The notes under the pieces are model-generated. The model did not search any database and was not told the origin of the DNA. It worked only from the letters and a program-made list of their open reading frames with translations. A program made the translations under genes and the position numbers. A stretch of DNA of 64,000 bases, taken from contig SMMW01000048.1 in the NCBI GenBank assembly GCA_004794655.1, forward strand, positions 620,001-684,000, written 5' to 3'. Shown piece after piece: positions 37,903 to 49,839 of the stretch. Every line of letters starts with the position of its first letter. Positions within the stretch are counted from its first letter, which is position 1. This DNA is from Marisa cornuarietis (Eukaryota; Mollusca; Gastropoda; Architaenioglossa; Ampullariidae).

Positions 37903-39572
37903 CGACTCTGTTTTTTATTGCTTCTACTTGTCTCAACAATGCACCTGCTCCCCGAGAGTCACGCAACAAAAGAGTGTCATGCGCAAAATTACTGGCTTGT
38001 CTTCGGTGACCACCTCTTAATCCTGCGAGAACCATCGATTCTAGTTTTTCATGCTCCTGAGAACAGAGATCCCTATAAATATCCTTCCGCGCTCTCCTAA
38101 AGTTATCTCTCTTCTACAGATCGCCTCCTTTCGTGCTGCCATGCGTCGCATGTTCTTTCTAGAAAGCTCCACCTTTTCAATGTGCACCAGGACAAGGCAG
38201 TCGATAAAATTACTGATACAAAAGAGGTTTCGTGGGACGAGGGCAACTGAAATTCACGAGTGGTTGCAACAAAAACCGCAACCTGACCAGCAACAACAGA
38301 ATAACCTCCTGCCACAAAGCAAAAAAAGGTTGGAAAGTTAGACATTCCGAAAACTGATAAAACAAACTATAACATGTTAAAGCTGGCTCTCGTCTCCATT
38401 TATTTTTTCCAGAACTTGGAATGGAAAACAGCGCAGGTGTGAATCTGTCTAAATCGCCAGCTTCTTCATTTCATTTCATCGCGTGGTTAGTCCTAGTTCC
38501 ACTGCCGACCGCAGATTCCTATGGGGACTACAAGTACAAGAGATAAATGTTCAAAAAAACAAAACAAAGCAAAAAAAAAAAAAAACAAAAAAAAAACACC
38601 GTTCCATATGGAGAATCTGAAAACGATAACCATGGATATGATCATAAATCCACTTATGTCGAGGGATGGCACCAACAAAGCAGTTGTTACATTTCGTTGG
38701 ATGCTTGAACAGACTTCTATGGGCAACACTCAAGACACATTTTCCGGTTTTGGTCTAACTTCGCTAAATAGGTTGGAACCTTTACAAAGTAAAACCAACT
38801 TAGTTTTTGCCTCTTATACTTGCATTCCAATCATAGAGAGGGACTTTAAATTCTCTTCTCTCGTCTTGAACAGACAGTGGGACTTTAAATTATTATAATT
38901 GCTTCTTCTGCTTCCTGCCGAGGTGTGAAGTGGGATCTGAATTAGCTTCTTTTCTGGCCTCTGGAATGCGGAGAGGTGCTTTCGCATATAATTATAGCGC
39001 TTCATCTGGTGCCTCGCAAACACGGTTCGGGACGTTGACATATCATTACAATTTAATTTGTTTCCTTCTGGAACCAATTTCTTGGCCTGTTTGCTTTAAA
39101 CCCTTTCGATTTCATTGGAGCCATTAATCCCCGTTGCAGCTTCGTTCGTTCTTTTGTATAGCGGCGGGTTCTTTGTGTGGTGGTGGTGGTGGTGGAAGGG
39201 GGAAGGGAAGGTGAGGTGTTATTCCGTGTTTGCAGGCTTTACGGGTACATAAATTTAGCAAGTGCACACGTTCATGCACGCACACACACACACACACACA
39301 TTCACACATAGGCACAGGCATATACAAGCATCAACACTTTCCATCCTTCTTATTGTGTATCAATTTCCATTCTTCTTCTTGTGCTGCTTTATCTCCTCTC
39401 TTTTCCTACTGTTGTTATTTGCGATGACGACCATCTATGTCACCGTGGATGATTGTCTCTTCGTTGATTCCAGAACTGCCCGTGCGATAATCTTGATGAT
39501 ATCAGCAATAAGTGTACACTGCTTATACTTGATAAATTATTATTAACAATCTTAACTGTCTATTGCTTATAC

Positions 39573-39630
39573 TTCATACATTAATATCAACAATCTTGGG
39601 GATCATACATTAATATCAAGAATCTTGGGG
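39573..39630 (+). repeat. 29-bp tandem duplication
   Basis: CATACATTAATATCAACAAT followed by CTTGGGG is repeated immediately with one substitution. Confidence 0.9.
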
Positions 39631-40125
39631 AACATTCGGCATGTCTATAACCGTAAGGTACATTCTTATGTAAAATTCGCTCCCGTAGGATACCATGTAC
39701 TTTCGCCGTGAGCCTATTTTATGACTTCTTCGGAAAAGTCGTATGCCGTCGGAGAATTCCTAAAATCTGATTAGCAAGCAGTCCTACGTTTGCCACAGTG
39801 ACTTAATTAAGACTGTAACTGGTTGAGCTGTTATCATGTGAAAATTGCCTTCTCGTTTTTGTTCTGACCTTGTCCCTTCGAGAATGGAGATTGGAGGTGA
39901 AGAAATTTCTCCGGGCATCTTTATAGTTTCTCCCACTGAAACGTCTTTGGCCCTTTAAAATCGAGTCGGGTCGTACGAAGCTGTAGGGGTGTAAAGATTT
40001 GGGCCCGGATGCACAGTCGCGTTTAGCATTCTGTCAGAATACTTATGAAATATTAGAATTTTAACTGACTTCTGTACAATGTTAGCGCGCCTGTGCAGTC
40101 GGCCGGCCCTTGCAGTACCTTAAAC

Positions 40126-40756
40126 CAGGGGTGGAGAACCTTTTTTCCCTCCAAGGGCCATTTTGGAACGTAAAACTTCATTCGGGGGACATACAAAATC
40201 ATCTACTTAACAATGAGCCTGCTATCTTTGGTCAAAGTGTGTTAACTTTTTTTGCAACGTGTACAATCCCCAGCCTGCCTGCCACTGCTGTTCTTTGGGT
40301 CACCACAATCCGCCTTTTCGTAAATAGGTGCGAAAGGATAATGTTGGACATTTGTAGGCTTGAATTGTACGCTGAGGTACATAGCAATGTCGACGATCAA
40401 TTTTTTTCAATTGTAAGAGCCGACGTGGTCGAAGAACTTTATAACCGACATGAAACTGGAAGTGGTCTACCATCGACTTGGGGTGAAGCTCACATTAATG
40501 CTTAATTCTCCAAAACCGTCCATACAGACCGCGGGCAGACGGCGAGAAGCATGTGTGTCTGCCCTGTCATGTACTCGTATGTGTCCTGTCTCCGGTAATG
40601 AAAGTTCCTTGCTTGTCCCTTCAATTTATGTTATTATCACGATTCACTTTTATGTTGTTATGAAGAAAGCTCCTACATTTACTGAAGTCTCGCCTGCGGT
40701 TGCCTAGGTCGGGCTCGGATCAAATGATTTCGCGGACCGGACGTTCCCTACCCCTG
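40126..40756 (+). mobile_element. hAT-like nonautonomous DNA transposon
   Basis: The left end begins CAGGGGTGGAGAACC. The right end, read inward on the other strand, begins CAGGGGTAGGGAACG. CAGGGGTGG-type termini with short imperfect inverted repeats are typical of hAT elements. The flanking octamers (CCTTAAAC and GAACAAAC) are only partly alike, so the 8-bp target duplication is eroded or not exact. The 631-base interior holds no transposase. A 131-codon frame inside it has no recognised domain. Confidence 0.65.
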
Positions 40757-40985
40757 GAACAAACCTAGGAACAAACGATTGAACAAAGTAAAGCCTTCAA
40801 TTTGTGAACTCGCAAGACTGAAAATCTGTGGAATATGCTTTATATTGAAATGAAAAAAGAACGAACAAACGAAAGGACAGATAGGCCAGACAGGAATATT
40901 TTCCACACCTACATATTACTCAGCCAGCTATGCGAACATGGCTCCGTAGCTGTCAAACAGGTGTCTCTTTCACCCGAGGAAGAGG

Positions 40986-41159
40986 AATTGGTGTTTTACG
41001 CCGAGCCAGCAACTAAGGCTATATCACGGCAAGGCAGCCAGCCCTGTAAACAGATGCCAGATGCAGAAAAAGAACAGCGTGCCTGAGACGAGAGTTGAAC
41101 CCAGGACAGCCAACCTTCACTGTATTGGTAACAGGCGCTAACCGTTGCGCCACCGGACC
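40986..41159 (-). repeat. tRNA-derived SINE, second copy
   Basis: Reverse complement of the 33132-33306 SINE, with the same A-box-like GGTGGCGCAACGGTTAGCGC, the B-box-like GGTTCAACTCTC and the same body and 3' end. Identity is about 90 percent by eye. The head abuts the GC-rich block that starts near 41165. Confidence 0.8.
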
Positions 41160-41179
41160 TCGTTCTTTCAGCCGACCAT

Positions 41180-41610
41180 ATGAAACATCTCGCAGCTTTG
41201 CTAAAACGCATCTTCGTGGACCTCCTCACCCTTTCAATCAAGCAACACGTCGCCGATTCCAAACACGCGTCACTTTAACCGCGCGCCGTGGTGTCAGGGA
41301 GGCTGCACCTGCCAGCACGCGCCCCGTAATGGCCATCACTGACAAGCACGACGCCCTCTGAACCTGTCGCCCCGTCCACCCGGGTGCCGGAACGCGCAGG
41401 CGCCTTCGATCACAGGCGACCGGCAGCTGAGAGAGTGAGTGGACTGTCTCTTCTCTCTCTCTCTCGCCGGCGCCAGCTCCGCTTGGGCGCGTACAGCGCG
41501 TGTGCGCATGCGTACAACACTTTCCGCATTCTGGCTCTTATCGACTTTACATTTGCGCAACTCTTGCCACCGTGCACGTTGCTGGGATTGTCGACGCCTA
41601 GGAGGTAAGT
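41180..41610 (+). promoter_or_regulatory. GC/CpG-rich block ending in a strong splice donor
   Basis: The stretch is much richer in GC and CpG than its surroundings and contains CT-rich sequence. It is followed by GGAG then GTAAGTACAG (donor at 41605), close to the consensus. It lacks a long open frame supported by homology. It could be a promoter with a non-coding first exon, perhaps of a plus-strand gene downstream such as the LPMO at 51.5 kb. This is inference. Confidence 0.3.
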
Positions 41611-41699
41611 ACAGGCTATCTCTCTCAAGCGCGTACAAAGGTGTTGTAACCAATGCCAGGGTCATTGTCACCTTGGTAACGGGGGTCAGGCCATGAGGT

Positions 41700-43500
41700 T
41701 CATCTTTAAATTGTTGAAACGAAACTTAAACTCGCGCTGGTAATCGAAACGTTACGCTACCGTGTCTACTGTGATGGCTTGCATTTCGATCTTGTTCTGC
41801 TTTCGCTCCTTGGTGACTTATGATCCTTATTTCCTTTAGGACACAATCTCTTAGACATAATAAGTACGGTAGTTGCCCAATTAGGCAGTCGATTGTAAAA
41901 TAAAGCTATTAGGATTGAGTGATTGAATGAAAATTCGCAAACGCACTTCAGTGATAAAATCTTGTTTTTTCCATCGGATTGAATTGAGTGGGGGGGGGGA
42001 GGGATGTGCATGTTATTCGAGCTTCTGGAAAGGAATCAAGAATTGACTCCATCATCTGCAGTGCTGTCGGGTGCACTGGCCTCACCAGATACGACATTAC
42101 GTAAATATCTGCAGTATAGTTCTTTGTCTCCAGAAGAAGTCCCTTGGTGCTTGGAGATATCTACCGACTATTTTGTCTCAATGTGATAGGGACGAGATGT
42201 GTTGTAAATATCTTCATTACAATACCTTGTCCCAAACCAAGCAATAGTCAGTTGTCTGCAGGCTGTGATGTCCAGGCAACCTTAGCTGCCGTGTTCTTGA
42301 TTTCTATACAGCGCAGTTTAAATTGCCGCGGGGATTCGGTTGACTGCATCGACTGCTCGCCGAGCGAATCACCAGTATAAGTCTTCCAACATCGGCGCGT
42401 TAAATCTGCTGTGGAAAGAGGGACCCAACAACTGTGATGTCGTTGTAATATGACAGTTGCCATGGATACACTTTATAGTACATAGCGGCGCCCCCTAACA
42501 TTTGTGTGATTCTGTGAAAGCAAAAACAAAATCAGTTTGATAGACTATTTCCAGCTTCGAAGGTTGTTCGCACGACACTCTGCCAATCCTCACCAATTAT
42601 TATTTACTTTTCTATAATTATAAAATAAATTTATTTCATGTTAAAATGATCTTAAGATCGTCTTTGGGAGAACGATAGTTCAATGGTTTAAGAATTATTT
42701 ATATCAATATGCTATCCATTGCTCGTTGAGCCTTGTCTAACGAAGAAATTGCCTGCACTCCACCCTAACAACATGGAGACGAGAAATCACAGAGCGAGTC
42801 AAAGTGATGTCTAGCTCTTCTTTCATGCTTTAATGACCTTGTGTGGTCCTGAAAAGTCTATGGACAAAGTGGGTGCTTCATTTTCCCCCCTCCCCCCAAA
42901 AAACAACTAAACGTCTCAATTTCTGTTGATACCACATACCTCCAGGAAACACAGTCTTTTCGAGCCGTTTGTGAAAAAAACCCGTTTTCACAAATGTCAA
43001 TTTTTCCCTCCCCCTCTCTCTCTCCTTCCAATTTCTGTTATGGAGGAGAAAAGTGAGGGAATTTCTTAGTTATATTTCAAGGCTAAACTCACAAAATAAC
43101 TACACAAAAATTCTAAGCTAGAAATTCTTCGAATCTTCCCTCGTATGTGCAAGATGGCTTAGGTTTATTATATATATAAAGCAACTCTCAAACACCTGCG
43201 ACATTATTTCAATTTAATTTATGATACTATATTCTAACTGGCGTCACCTTTTGATAAATATTGATAAGATGCTGACTCTGTAGAGTGTGATATGATGAGA
43301 CAAGACCTTGAGAAGGCAATGAAAAAAGAAAGCTTCAGTAGAAAACGTCTAGACAAGCTTTCGTAAATGCTAAAAATATATGTAAGCTAATCACTTAGAC
43401 ATATGCCAGCGCGCGCGCGCACACACACACACACACACAGGAGCAATAGCAACTTTGTTAATAACGGTGAACGCATCAACAATGTTTTTTACTGCTGGCC
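41700..43500. other. No gene recognised
   Basis: No supported exon. Holds homopolymer G and C runs (41989-41998 and 42888-42896) and a (GC)n-(AC)n composite at 43409-43438. Confidence 0.4.
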
Positions 43501-43502
43501 AT

Positions 43503-43771
43503 GGGCCAGTTGCACAACATACTGTATTTCTAATTTTAAACACTTTTAGGCCTTAACTCTATTTAGATAATTAGTTTAAAGTTCACACCACAGTTTTAGA
43601 ATTTTTAAAACTAAAACTGGTTTAAGTAAGATAAAGTTGTTTAAGTCTGACTTTCCGTCCTGTCAGTACAATTTTTTGTATGTATTTCTGCAATGCATCA
43701 AAATGGCTAAGAAGAGATTTTGCTTCTTTAGAACAGTTTTAAGAGTTAGAAACGTGTTGTGCAACTGGCCC
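43503..43771. mobile_element. MITE with long imperfect terminal inverted repeats
   Basis: The left end is GGGCCAGTTGCACAACA. The right end is its exact reverse complement, TGTTGTGCAACTGGCCC, and similarity continues inward for about 20 more bases. The body is about 270 bases, AT-rich and non-coding. Flanks show no clear target duplication beyond a possible AT. A right-end fragment lies at 4041-4122 and a diverged relative at 47110-47366, so it is a local repeat family. Confidence 0.8.
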
Positions 43772-43779
43772 ATGAGCTC

Positions 43780-45999
43780 TAAAAGAAAATAATAATGTGA
43801 CACAAGTGGTTAGTAATATAATAACATATATGAAGCATTAAGAAAGTAAACATCTACAAGTCAGTCTCTGTAATCATGATCTTGATGTACAAATACAATA
43901 AAGACAGAGGGGGAGAGAGGGGAGAGAAAAACCTTTCCCCTCCCCTTACTACTGACGGCCTTCAACACTTTGTATTGGGAGCTGTCGTCAAGGCTCCTCA
44001 ATTCCGTGCGATCCAATTTCTGGCGCGTGGTGGCAGCTTCATTTCTAGACAACAGCATCCTGAAGGCTTCTGTTCGCGTCTTCGCGACGTCCTTCAGCGC
44101 ATCGACGCGTCCCAGTGCGCGATGGTTCGGCCAGGTTCACATCGACGGAAAAGAAGAAGCCTGGCCGCTTACACCACCGCCCAGTAGACAGGAAATAGAC
44201 TCCGACAGCCGCTTATAACGCGAATCACTGGGCAGGAAATGGAAGCTGAAAGCCGCTTCATCTGACTCATGTGGAAGCGTGCACTGGGTGTGTTTTTCCG
44301 TGAACCTTTTTAGTTTTTGTTTTTCTTTTCATCTAAAACCACCTTTGACTTCTGGTGTATTGTTTGCCATTTCCCGTTTTATTGAAGTTAATGTGTGTTA
44401 GATTTCACGAACAATACCCCTTCGAGTTTGCCTCATACTTTTACAGTATAAGAAAAGTTTGAAAGCAATGGTAAAAATGTTGTTTTGATGACAAAAAACA
44501 TTAACACTGGAAGAAATGTCGGAAGTAGTTCTTTTCTGTGGCCGCCAGTAAAATGCTCAGTGTCGAGCGAAGTATATAATGAATGAGGAAAAACACATGC
44601 GGTTTGTTTTTCACTCCTTCCAAACTTTTCAAACACCGTGCATTTGGCGTGATCACAGTTCACATCGCTGCCCAAGGGAAGAGATGCTCTTTCCTCTAAT
44701 CTCATAACTTGATATGTCAAGAACAATTATTCTGAGCACACTAGATTTCCATAAGGGATGAGGAGTTTGAAGGACAATATAAATGTGTCAGCCAAATTAA
44801 CTACCTCGCACGTGCACCCGCATACTGGCTTACAACACCGAGATAATGTAAAAGCAATTCGATCAACAGTTACTTCGTCTGTAATTTAAATTAACAACGC
44901 GGTTCACGAACCATTTGCGAAGAATCCATTTCGCTTTTATCGCAGTTTTCCTATCCAATCCGTCCACCAACTCACCAAGGATGTGTGTAGTGGTGCAGAT
45001 GCTGTTTGCAGCTGATATTTGTGAGCTCGAGTGTGAGGGAGTTTATTGTGTTGAAATATTGATTAAACTGATCCCTCACACTATTCTCCGAATTTACAAG
45101 TGCGAAGCGCGTTAGGAATTTCCTAACCTTGTTAACAGCTTTTTTACCCAAGACACGGACGCGATTCAACACAAGCTATGCCATATTCTGCCAATGTGTT
45201 GAGAGCTCCTTATTGTATCTTTCTTTTTAACTAAGAAATTCACAGAAAACCTTGCTCTATCTAGTCTGTGTAGAAGAGAGAAAGAGAGAGCTACAGATGA
45301 AGAAAACGAAAGAGACTGGGCTCTTGTACTATTCAATGACCTGTTTGTGCCATTAGTCGAAAGGCCTAAAGTCTGCAAAAATGCACATTCTTTGTAATAA
45401 ATGGTTTTAACTCTTCTTCTTCTTTCTTTCTTTCTTTTCTTCTTCTTTCTTTTCTTCTTCTTCTTCTTCTCAATATCCTCCCCCAAAAATGTGAGTCATT
45501 CTGCTAAAATATAAAGGGCTTTTTCCTTGATATCCTTGCAGCTTTTAAACTAAGGTATATACTATTTGATAACTCTAACTTTCAATGACCAGACGACGCA
45601 AACAGACAAACCAAATGCCAAATGATTTTGCTTTAGTCAAATGCTGCAAGAAAGGTTTTCTTATTAGATGCAGTCACAAAGCTTAGCAGTTTTTATTCGG
45701 TGATAAATATAAAGGAATAGTTTTTCATGTTGAATATATGCATAATTTGTGTTACATATCGCTGATTATATGACTTGAAATAGCAATCAGCGGTAATTTC
45801 TGGTGTTCCTTTGGTCCTTGAATCTGCAACTCTTTTCTGTATTTATTGTCAACGCCGAATATATCTTCTCACAGACGACAAGCCCACTAGACATGCGTGT
45901 TATCGGCGTAGCAAAATAAAAGTGAAGCACATGTGATAACCGAACATCTGCATGTGGAGCAGTTCTGTGCTTTGGGTGTCCTTTTGCTTCATCCCCAAT
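43780..45999. other. No confident gene; one weak coding-like minus frame
   Basis: The minus strand at about 43900-44135 reads ALGRVDALKDVAKTRTEAFR, then LLSRNEAATTRQKLDRTELR, with GC-rich codons, but it is flanked by stops and has no recognised domain or clear splice sites. A CTT-rich polypyrimidine tract lies at 45411-45475. The rest is unassigned. Confidence 0.3.
45411..45475 (+). repeat. CTT-rich polypyrimidine tract
   Basis: Continuous C/T sequence built from CTT and CTTT units, with mirror symmetry suited to triplex (H-DNA) formation. Confidence 0.9.
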
Positions 46000-46007
46000 C
46001 TCTCTCT

Positions 46008-46009
<2 letters not shown>

Positions 46010-46103
<94 letters not shown>
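46010..46103 (+). repeat. (AC)47 microsatellite
   Basis: The longest uninterrupted dinucleotide array in the window. Confidence 0.99.
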
Positions 46104-46106
<3 letters not shown>

Positions 46107-46375
46107 GATGCTCTGTGAAATGGCGTCCATGTCAGTGACGAAACAAACAATGCGTCGATATCAATGATCTCAACATCTTTGCCAGACACTGCTGTTTATT
46201 GATTTTCATTTGGAACCGCGGGGTCGTGCATCTTATAAACGGTAACAAAAAATTCAACAAAGATGCTTTGGGGCAAAACTCACCAACAAAATATAAGCTA
46301 CGAACTTTGTGTCTACAAAAGGACACTGCAAAAATTTGGTTAGTATCAAATAAACGAGCAAACCGACAAAAAAGA

Positions 46376-46377
<2 letters not shown>

Positions 46378-46425
<48 letters not shown>
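46378..46425 (+). repeat. (CA)n microsatellite
   Basis: CA repeat of about 23 units, some 275 bases after the (AC)47 array. Confidence 0.98.
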
Positions 46426-46427
<2 letters not shown>

Positions 46428-47109
46428 AACAGAGAGAAGGATAGAGAGAGAGAGACTGAAAAAACATGAGAAGAACTTGAAGTGGACGAGACTTCCCAGC
46501 AGGCTGCAGAACCGGCGCCAGGTTAGGTCGGTGCGCCCGTTTGAAGTGTCGACTGACCAGTGGGAAATGAAGAAATGAAATGGGTTAGGGAAAAATCCGT
46601 CCCTGTCAAACAGGTGGCAAGCACTAGGTTATAGAAGTCTCGAGGCTCACTCAGGAACCTTCGTATACAGTCTTTCTCACTTTTTCTGGTTCTTCTGTGC
46701 ATTGTGCCGATCGTGGGTGGCTGAGTTTCTTTCGGACTGTTTAGGTACTACAAGTATGTTGAAACACAAAATATAGGCATTCGTTGGACAATAATAAATA
46801 TGTACAATTATGGGGAAAAATTAAATATTTGCATTAATTGTGACTGCATTCAGCAACTAGCACAAAATATTTTCTGACCGCGTTTGTCAGTCTCGTAGCC
46901 ATGCTAGAGCGCAGGGAGCAGGCGATGGGCTTGTTCACCAAACTGACCTCTGTATCTGTATGTTGGAGGATGCAGGTTATAGGTGAGGTACTTTTTAAAA
47001 ATTCAATTTCTCGAAAACACTTTTTTTCTTGTTTCCAGTTTTGAGTTCGAGGCCTTAATTAGTGCTACAAGAAAGGGTCTTTGGAACGTAACATGCTTTT
47101 GCATTTGTT

Positions 47110-47366
47110 TGGGTGCAGTTGTGCAATACATTTTTAATTTTAAACATTTACTGGCCTTAAATCTAGATATTTAATCAGCTTTATAGAGACATAGCGCACA
47201 ACCCAAATTTAGAACTTTGTTAAAAATTAAAATTGTTTTAAATGAGATAAAGCCACTGTTGTTCTCGTCAGCATATTTTCGTTTCTGCCTGTGCAACCCA
47301 TTTAAATGACATTTGATTTTTTAGAACAGGTTTCATTTTTAGAAACACGTTGTGTAACAAACCCTT
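47110..47366. mobile_element. Diverged relative of the 43.5 kb MITE
   Basis: The left end GGGTGCAGTTGTGCAATACA and the right end GTTGTGTAACAAACCC are degenerate forms of the 43.5 kb terminal repeats. Interior landmarks (AATTTTAAACA, GGCCTTAA, GAGATAAAG) occur in the same order. Length is about the same. Confidence 0.6.
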
Positions 47367-47369
47367 GGA

Positions 47370-49510
47370 TTTTAAAGTCTGTTCTTTTTCAACATGGGAA
47401 AAGAGGGCCGGGTAACTGGTCTTGTCTGGTCTGACTTGTAGTCTGTTGTTCTGGAAGCTGAAAGCAGAACGGCCGATAAACTAACTTCATTTCATTAAAC
47501 GTAGAGATGATTACCTGCGAATAAACATCGTGATTATTAAAATGACTCATTCGTCTGTGAATAAGCACAATAATCGAACGGCATCTCCTACTGCGAAAAT
47601 GATGGCGATCAAGCCGGCTTCATAACTCTTCCATTGAGAACTTAGTTATGTCTCTATCTTGTCCTTCACGGTCTATTCATCTAATATTTCCCTGCTGCTT
47701 AACCACCCGGCAATTTATTATTAAAGAGAGAGAGATGAGGGAAGATGGCAGAGAGAAAGAGAGTTAAAGCCTTTGGATGCTTCTAATCTAACTCATCCTT
47801 GCCTAAGAAAATACTTCTCTTCACTCATTGAGTCCTTTTGACCGCCTTGTATATCACTTCTCTCATTTTGTGCCCGGTTTGAACTCTTCATACAGACTGA
47901 ACGATTTCTTCTTGGAATGTCAATAGGTCTACCAGTCCTGAGAATAATCATTGCCCCAGTAAACATTTCCATGACTAATCTCGTCACATTTCTCTAGGAG
48001 TCTCATTTGTGAGAACGCTTGAAGGCTGTGAAATTACAGACAGAAGTCTTTTTAAGATGGTATTATTTGTCTAGTCAGATTACCAGAGAAGCTTCATGTC
48101 TACAAACCTTTTCAGTATTTTTGGAAAGTAATCATTCTCTTAGTACATCACTTGGAAAACTGTCATTTGTAAAACCGTTTGGACCCTCTATGTTTGCAAG
48201 CAGGAACATTCCTGATAAAGTAATTATCTTTTCAGTCGGATCACTCGAAAAATCTCACTTTTAAGAACTTTCAAACGCTATAACCTCTCAGGCCTTTTTC
48301 TAGATAAATATTGTTTGCCACGTTGCAGGCTGCATGAGAGCGTTAAAGGGTTGGGTGAGGGAGCAAGAACACAGAGGGAAGCAGTGCGTGAGAAATAAGA
48401 ACAGAGACATGACCATCGCCCTGCCACTGAGTACAGTAATTCTATGTGACTGCAAAACAATGCTAGTATCTTCTAATGTATTTGTGATAAATAATACATA
48501 GCGATAAGGGGCAAAGGGGTCGCTTGTAATATTTCTAGTGTATATTTCCCAGGTTTTTTGGGTGGAAATAAGAACTCATGTCATCAGTAACAGAATTTTA
48601 TTTTCAGATTTGGAAACTTGACTAACAATTTTGAATCTGAATGTTTTAAGACGATGAGCCTGAAGGTTTTGAAAATAAAAAATCAACGCGCAGCGTATCG
48701 TTCAAAAGAGTCGCAGCATTTGCCGTCCAGATCGAGCGCGCGTGTGTGACAATGCGCGTGAAAAGAAGTGCATCAGACATCACAGTGGGAATTTCCATCT
48801 CGGCGTAATTGATAACGTGGTCGGTTTTGTGAGCTGCTATTGGTCACCGTTACAGCTGGGCGAAATTAATTTCTCGTTGACGTAGTTTGATGAATGCGCT
48901 CATCTTAGCCGACCATGTACGGTAGGGGGTTTGTGTCCTCGATATGGAATACGAGACCTGGGGGTCAAGACTGATTGCGGAGAATTGCGCGCGCCTGCGG
49001 GTTTATTATGGCGAATTGCGCACGCGTGTTGGAACTGCGCTTACACCAGACGCATGCTGCAACGGACACCTAATCGGCAATCCATAAACAGCTTCTAACC
49101 CCCCCCCCCCCACACACACACACAGATGCACGCCCATTTTCTCATACACACACACTCTTTGTGTTTGTGTGTGCGTGCGCGCGCGCGCCCGCGTGTGTGT
49201 GCAGAAAGAGATAAGGAGAAGAAAGATGAAGAAAATCATACAAAAAAACAAAACAAAAAAAATCCCAGAAGAATGGGGAGATCAGATAGAAATAGTGACG
49301 GAGAGTGAAAAAACGCTCAAGACGAACCAGTGCAGGTTACCGGACGTACGTCTGCTGCTTGAGCTCTAACATTTTCCTTGTGTCTTTTATCATTACTCCC
49401 TTTTCAAATGTTGATAAGTAGGCACTAATTACGTAAGGCTTGTACGCATGTTTGTGTACATTCTGCTTAAATACGCACCCCCTTTCTACCAACACTCCCC
49501 TCGACGTCCC
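47370..49510. other. No gene recognised
   Basis: Unassigned. A GC/GT composite with a 12-base C run lies at 49098-49200 and is the source of several spurious frames. Confidence 0.4.
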
Positions 49511-49519
49511 CTCACTACT

Positions 49520-49835
49520 TATGTAACGATGTCGGACACCACTTCACCATTTATATAGCGTATAGAGATGGCGAACATCGCATCACCGCTTACAAGACGT
49601 ATAGAAATGTCAAACACCCCCTCATCACTTGTACAAATATGGCGGGCACCCGTTCACCATTTATATAGCTTATAGAGATGGCAGAGATCGCTTCACCAAT
49701 TTATACACCATATAGAAATGTCGAACAATCCCGTAACCACTTGTACAACGATGGCGGACACCCCTTCACCATTTATATAGCATATAGAGATGGCAAACAC
49801 CCCCTCACCACTTATGCAACGTACAGAGATGGCGA
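49520..49835 (+). repeat. Minisatellite with 110-bp higher-order unit
   Basis: A degenerate 36-37-base unit built on ATGGCGAACACC, TTCACCATTTATATAG and TATAGAGATGG is repeated about nine times. The most similar subunits recur every third unit: TTCACCATTTATATAG starts near 49543, 49653 and 49765, giving a higher-order period of about 110-112 bases. Indels change the frame between units, so a coding role is unlikely. Confidence 0.85.
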
Positions 49836-49839
49836 AGAG

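Larger units (their letters stand above)
33310..40125. other. No gene recognised; simple repeats and small tandem duplications
   Basis: Long TG/CA arrays lie at 34244-34297, 35197-35283, 35375-35418, 37741-37788 and 37857-37900. Small tandem duplications lie at 35606-35690 and 39573-39630. A degenerate SINE head lies near 34640. I find no supported exon. Confidence 0.4.

Noticed and set aside
38521..38898. 125-codon plus-strand frame beginning with a Lys-rich stretch
   Set aside because: The Lys run comes from a poly-A tract and the remainder matches nothing recognisable.
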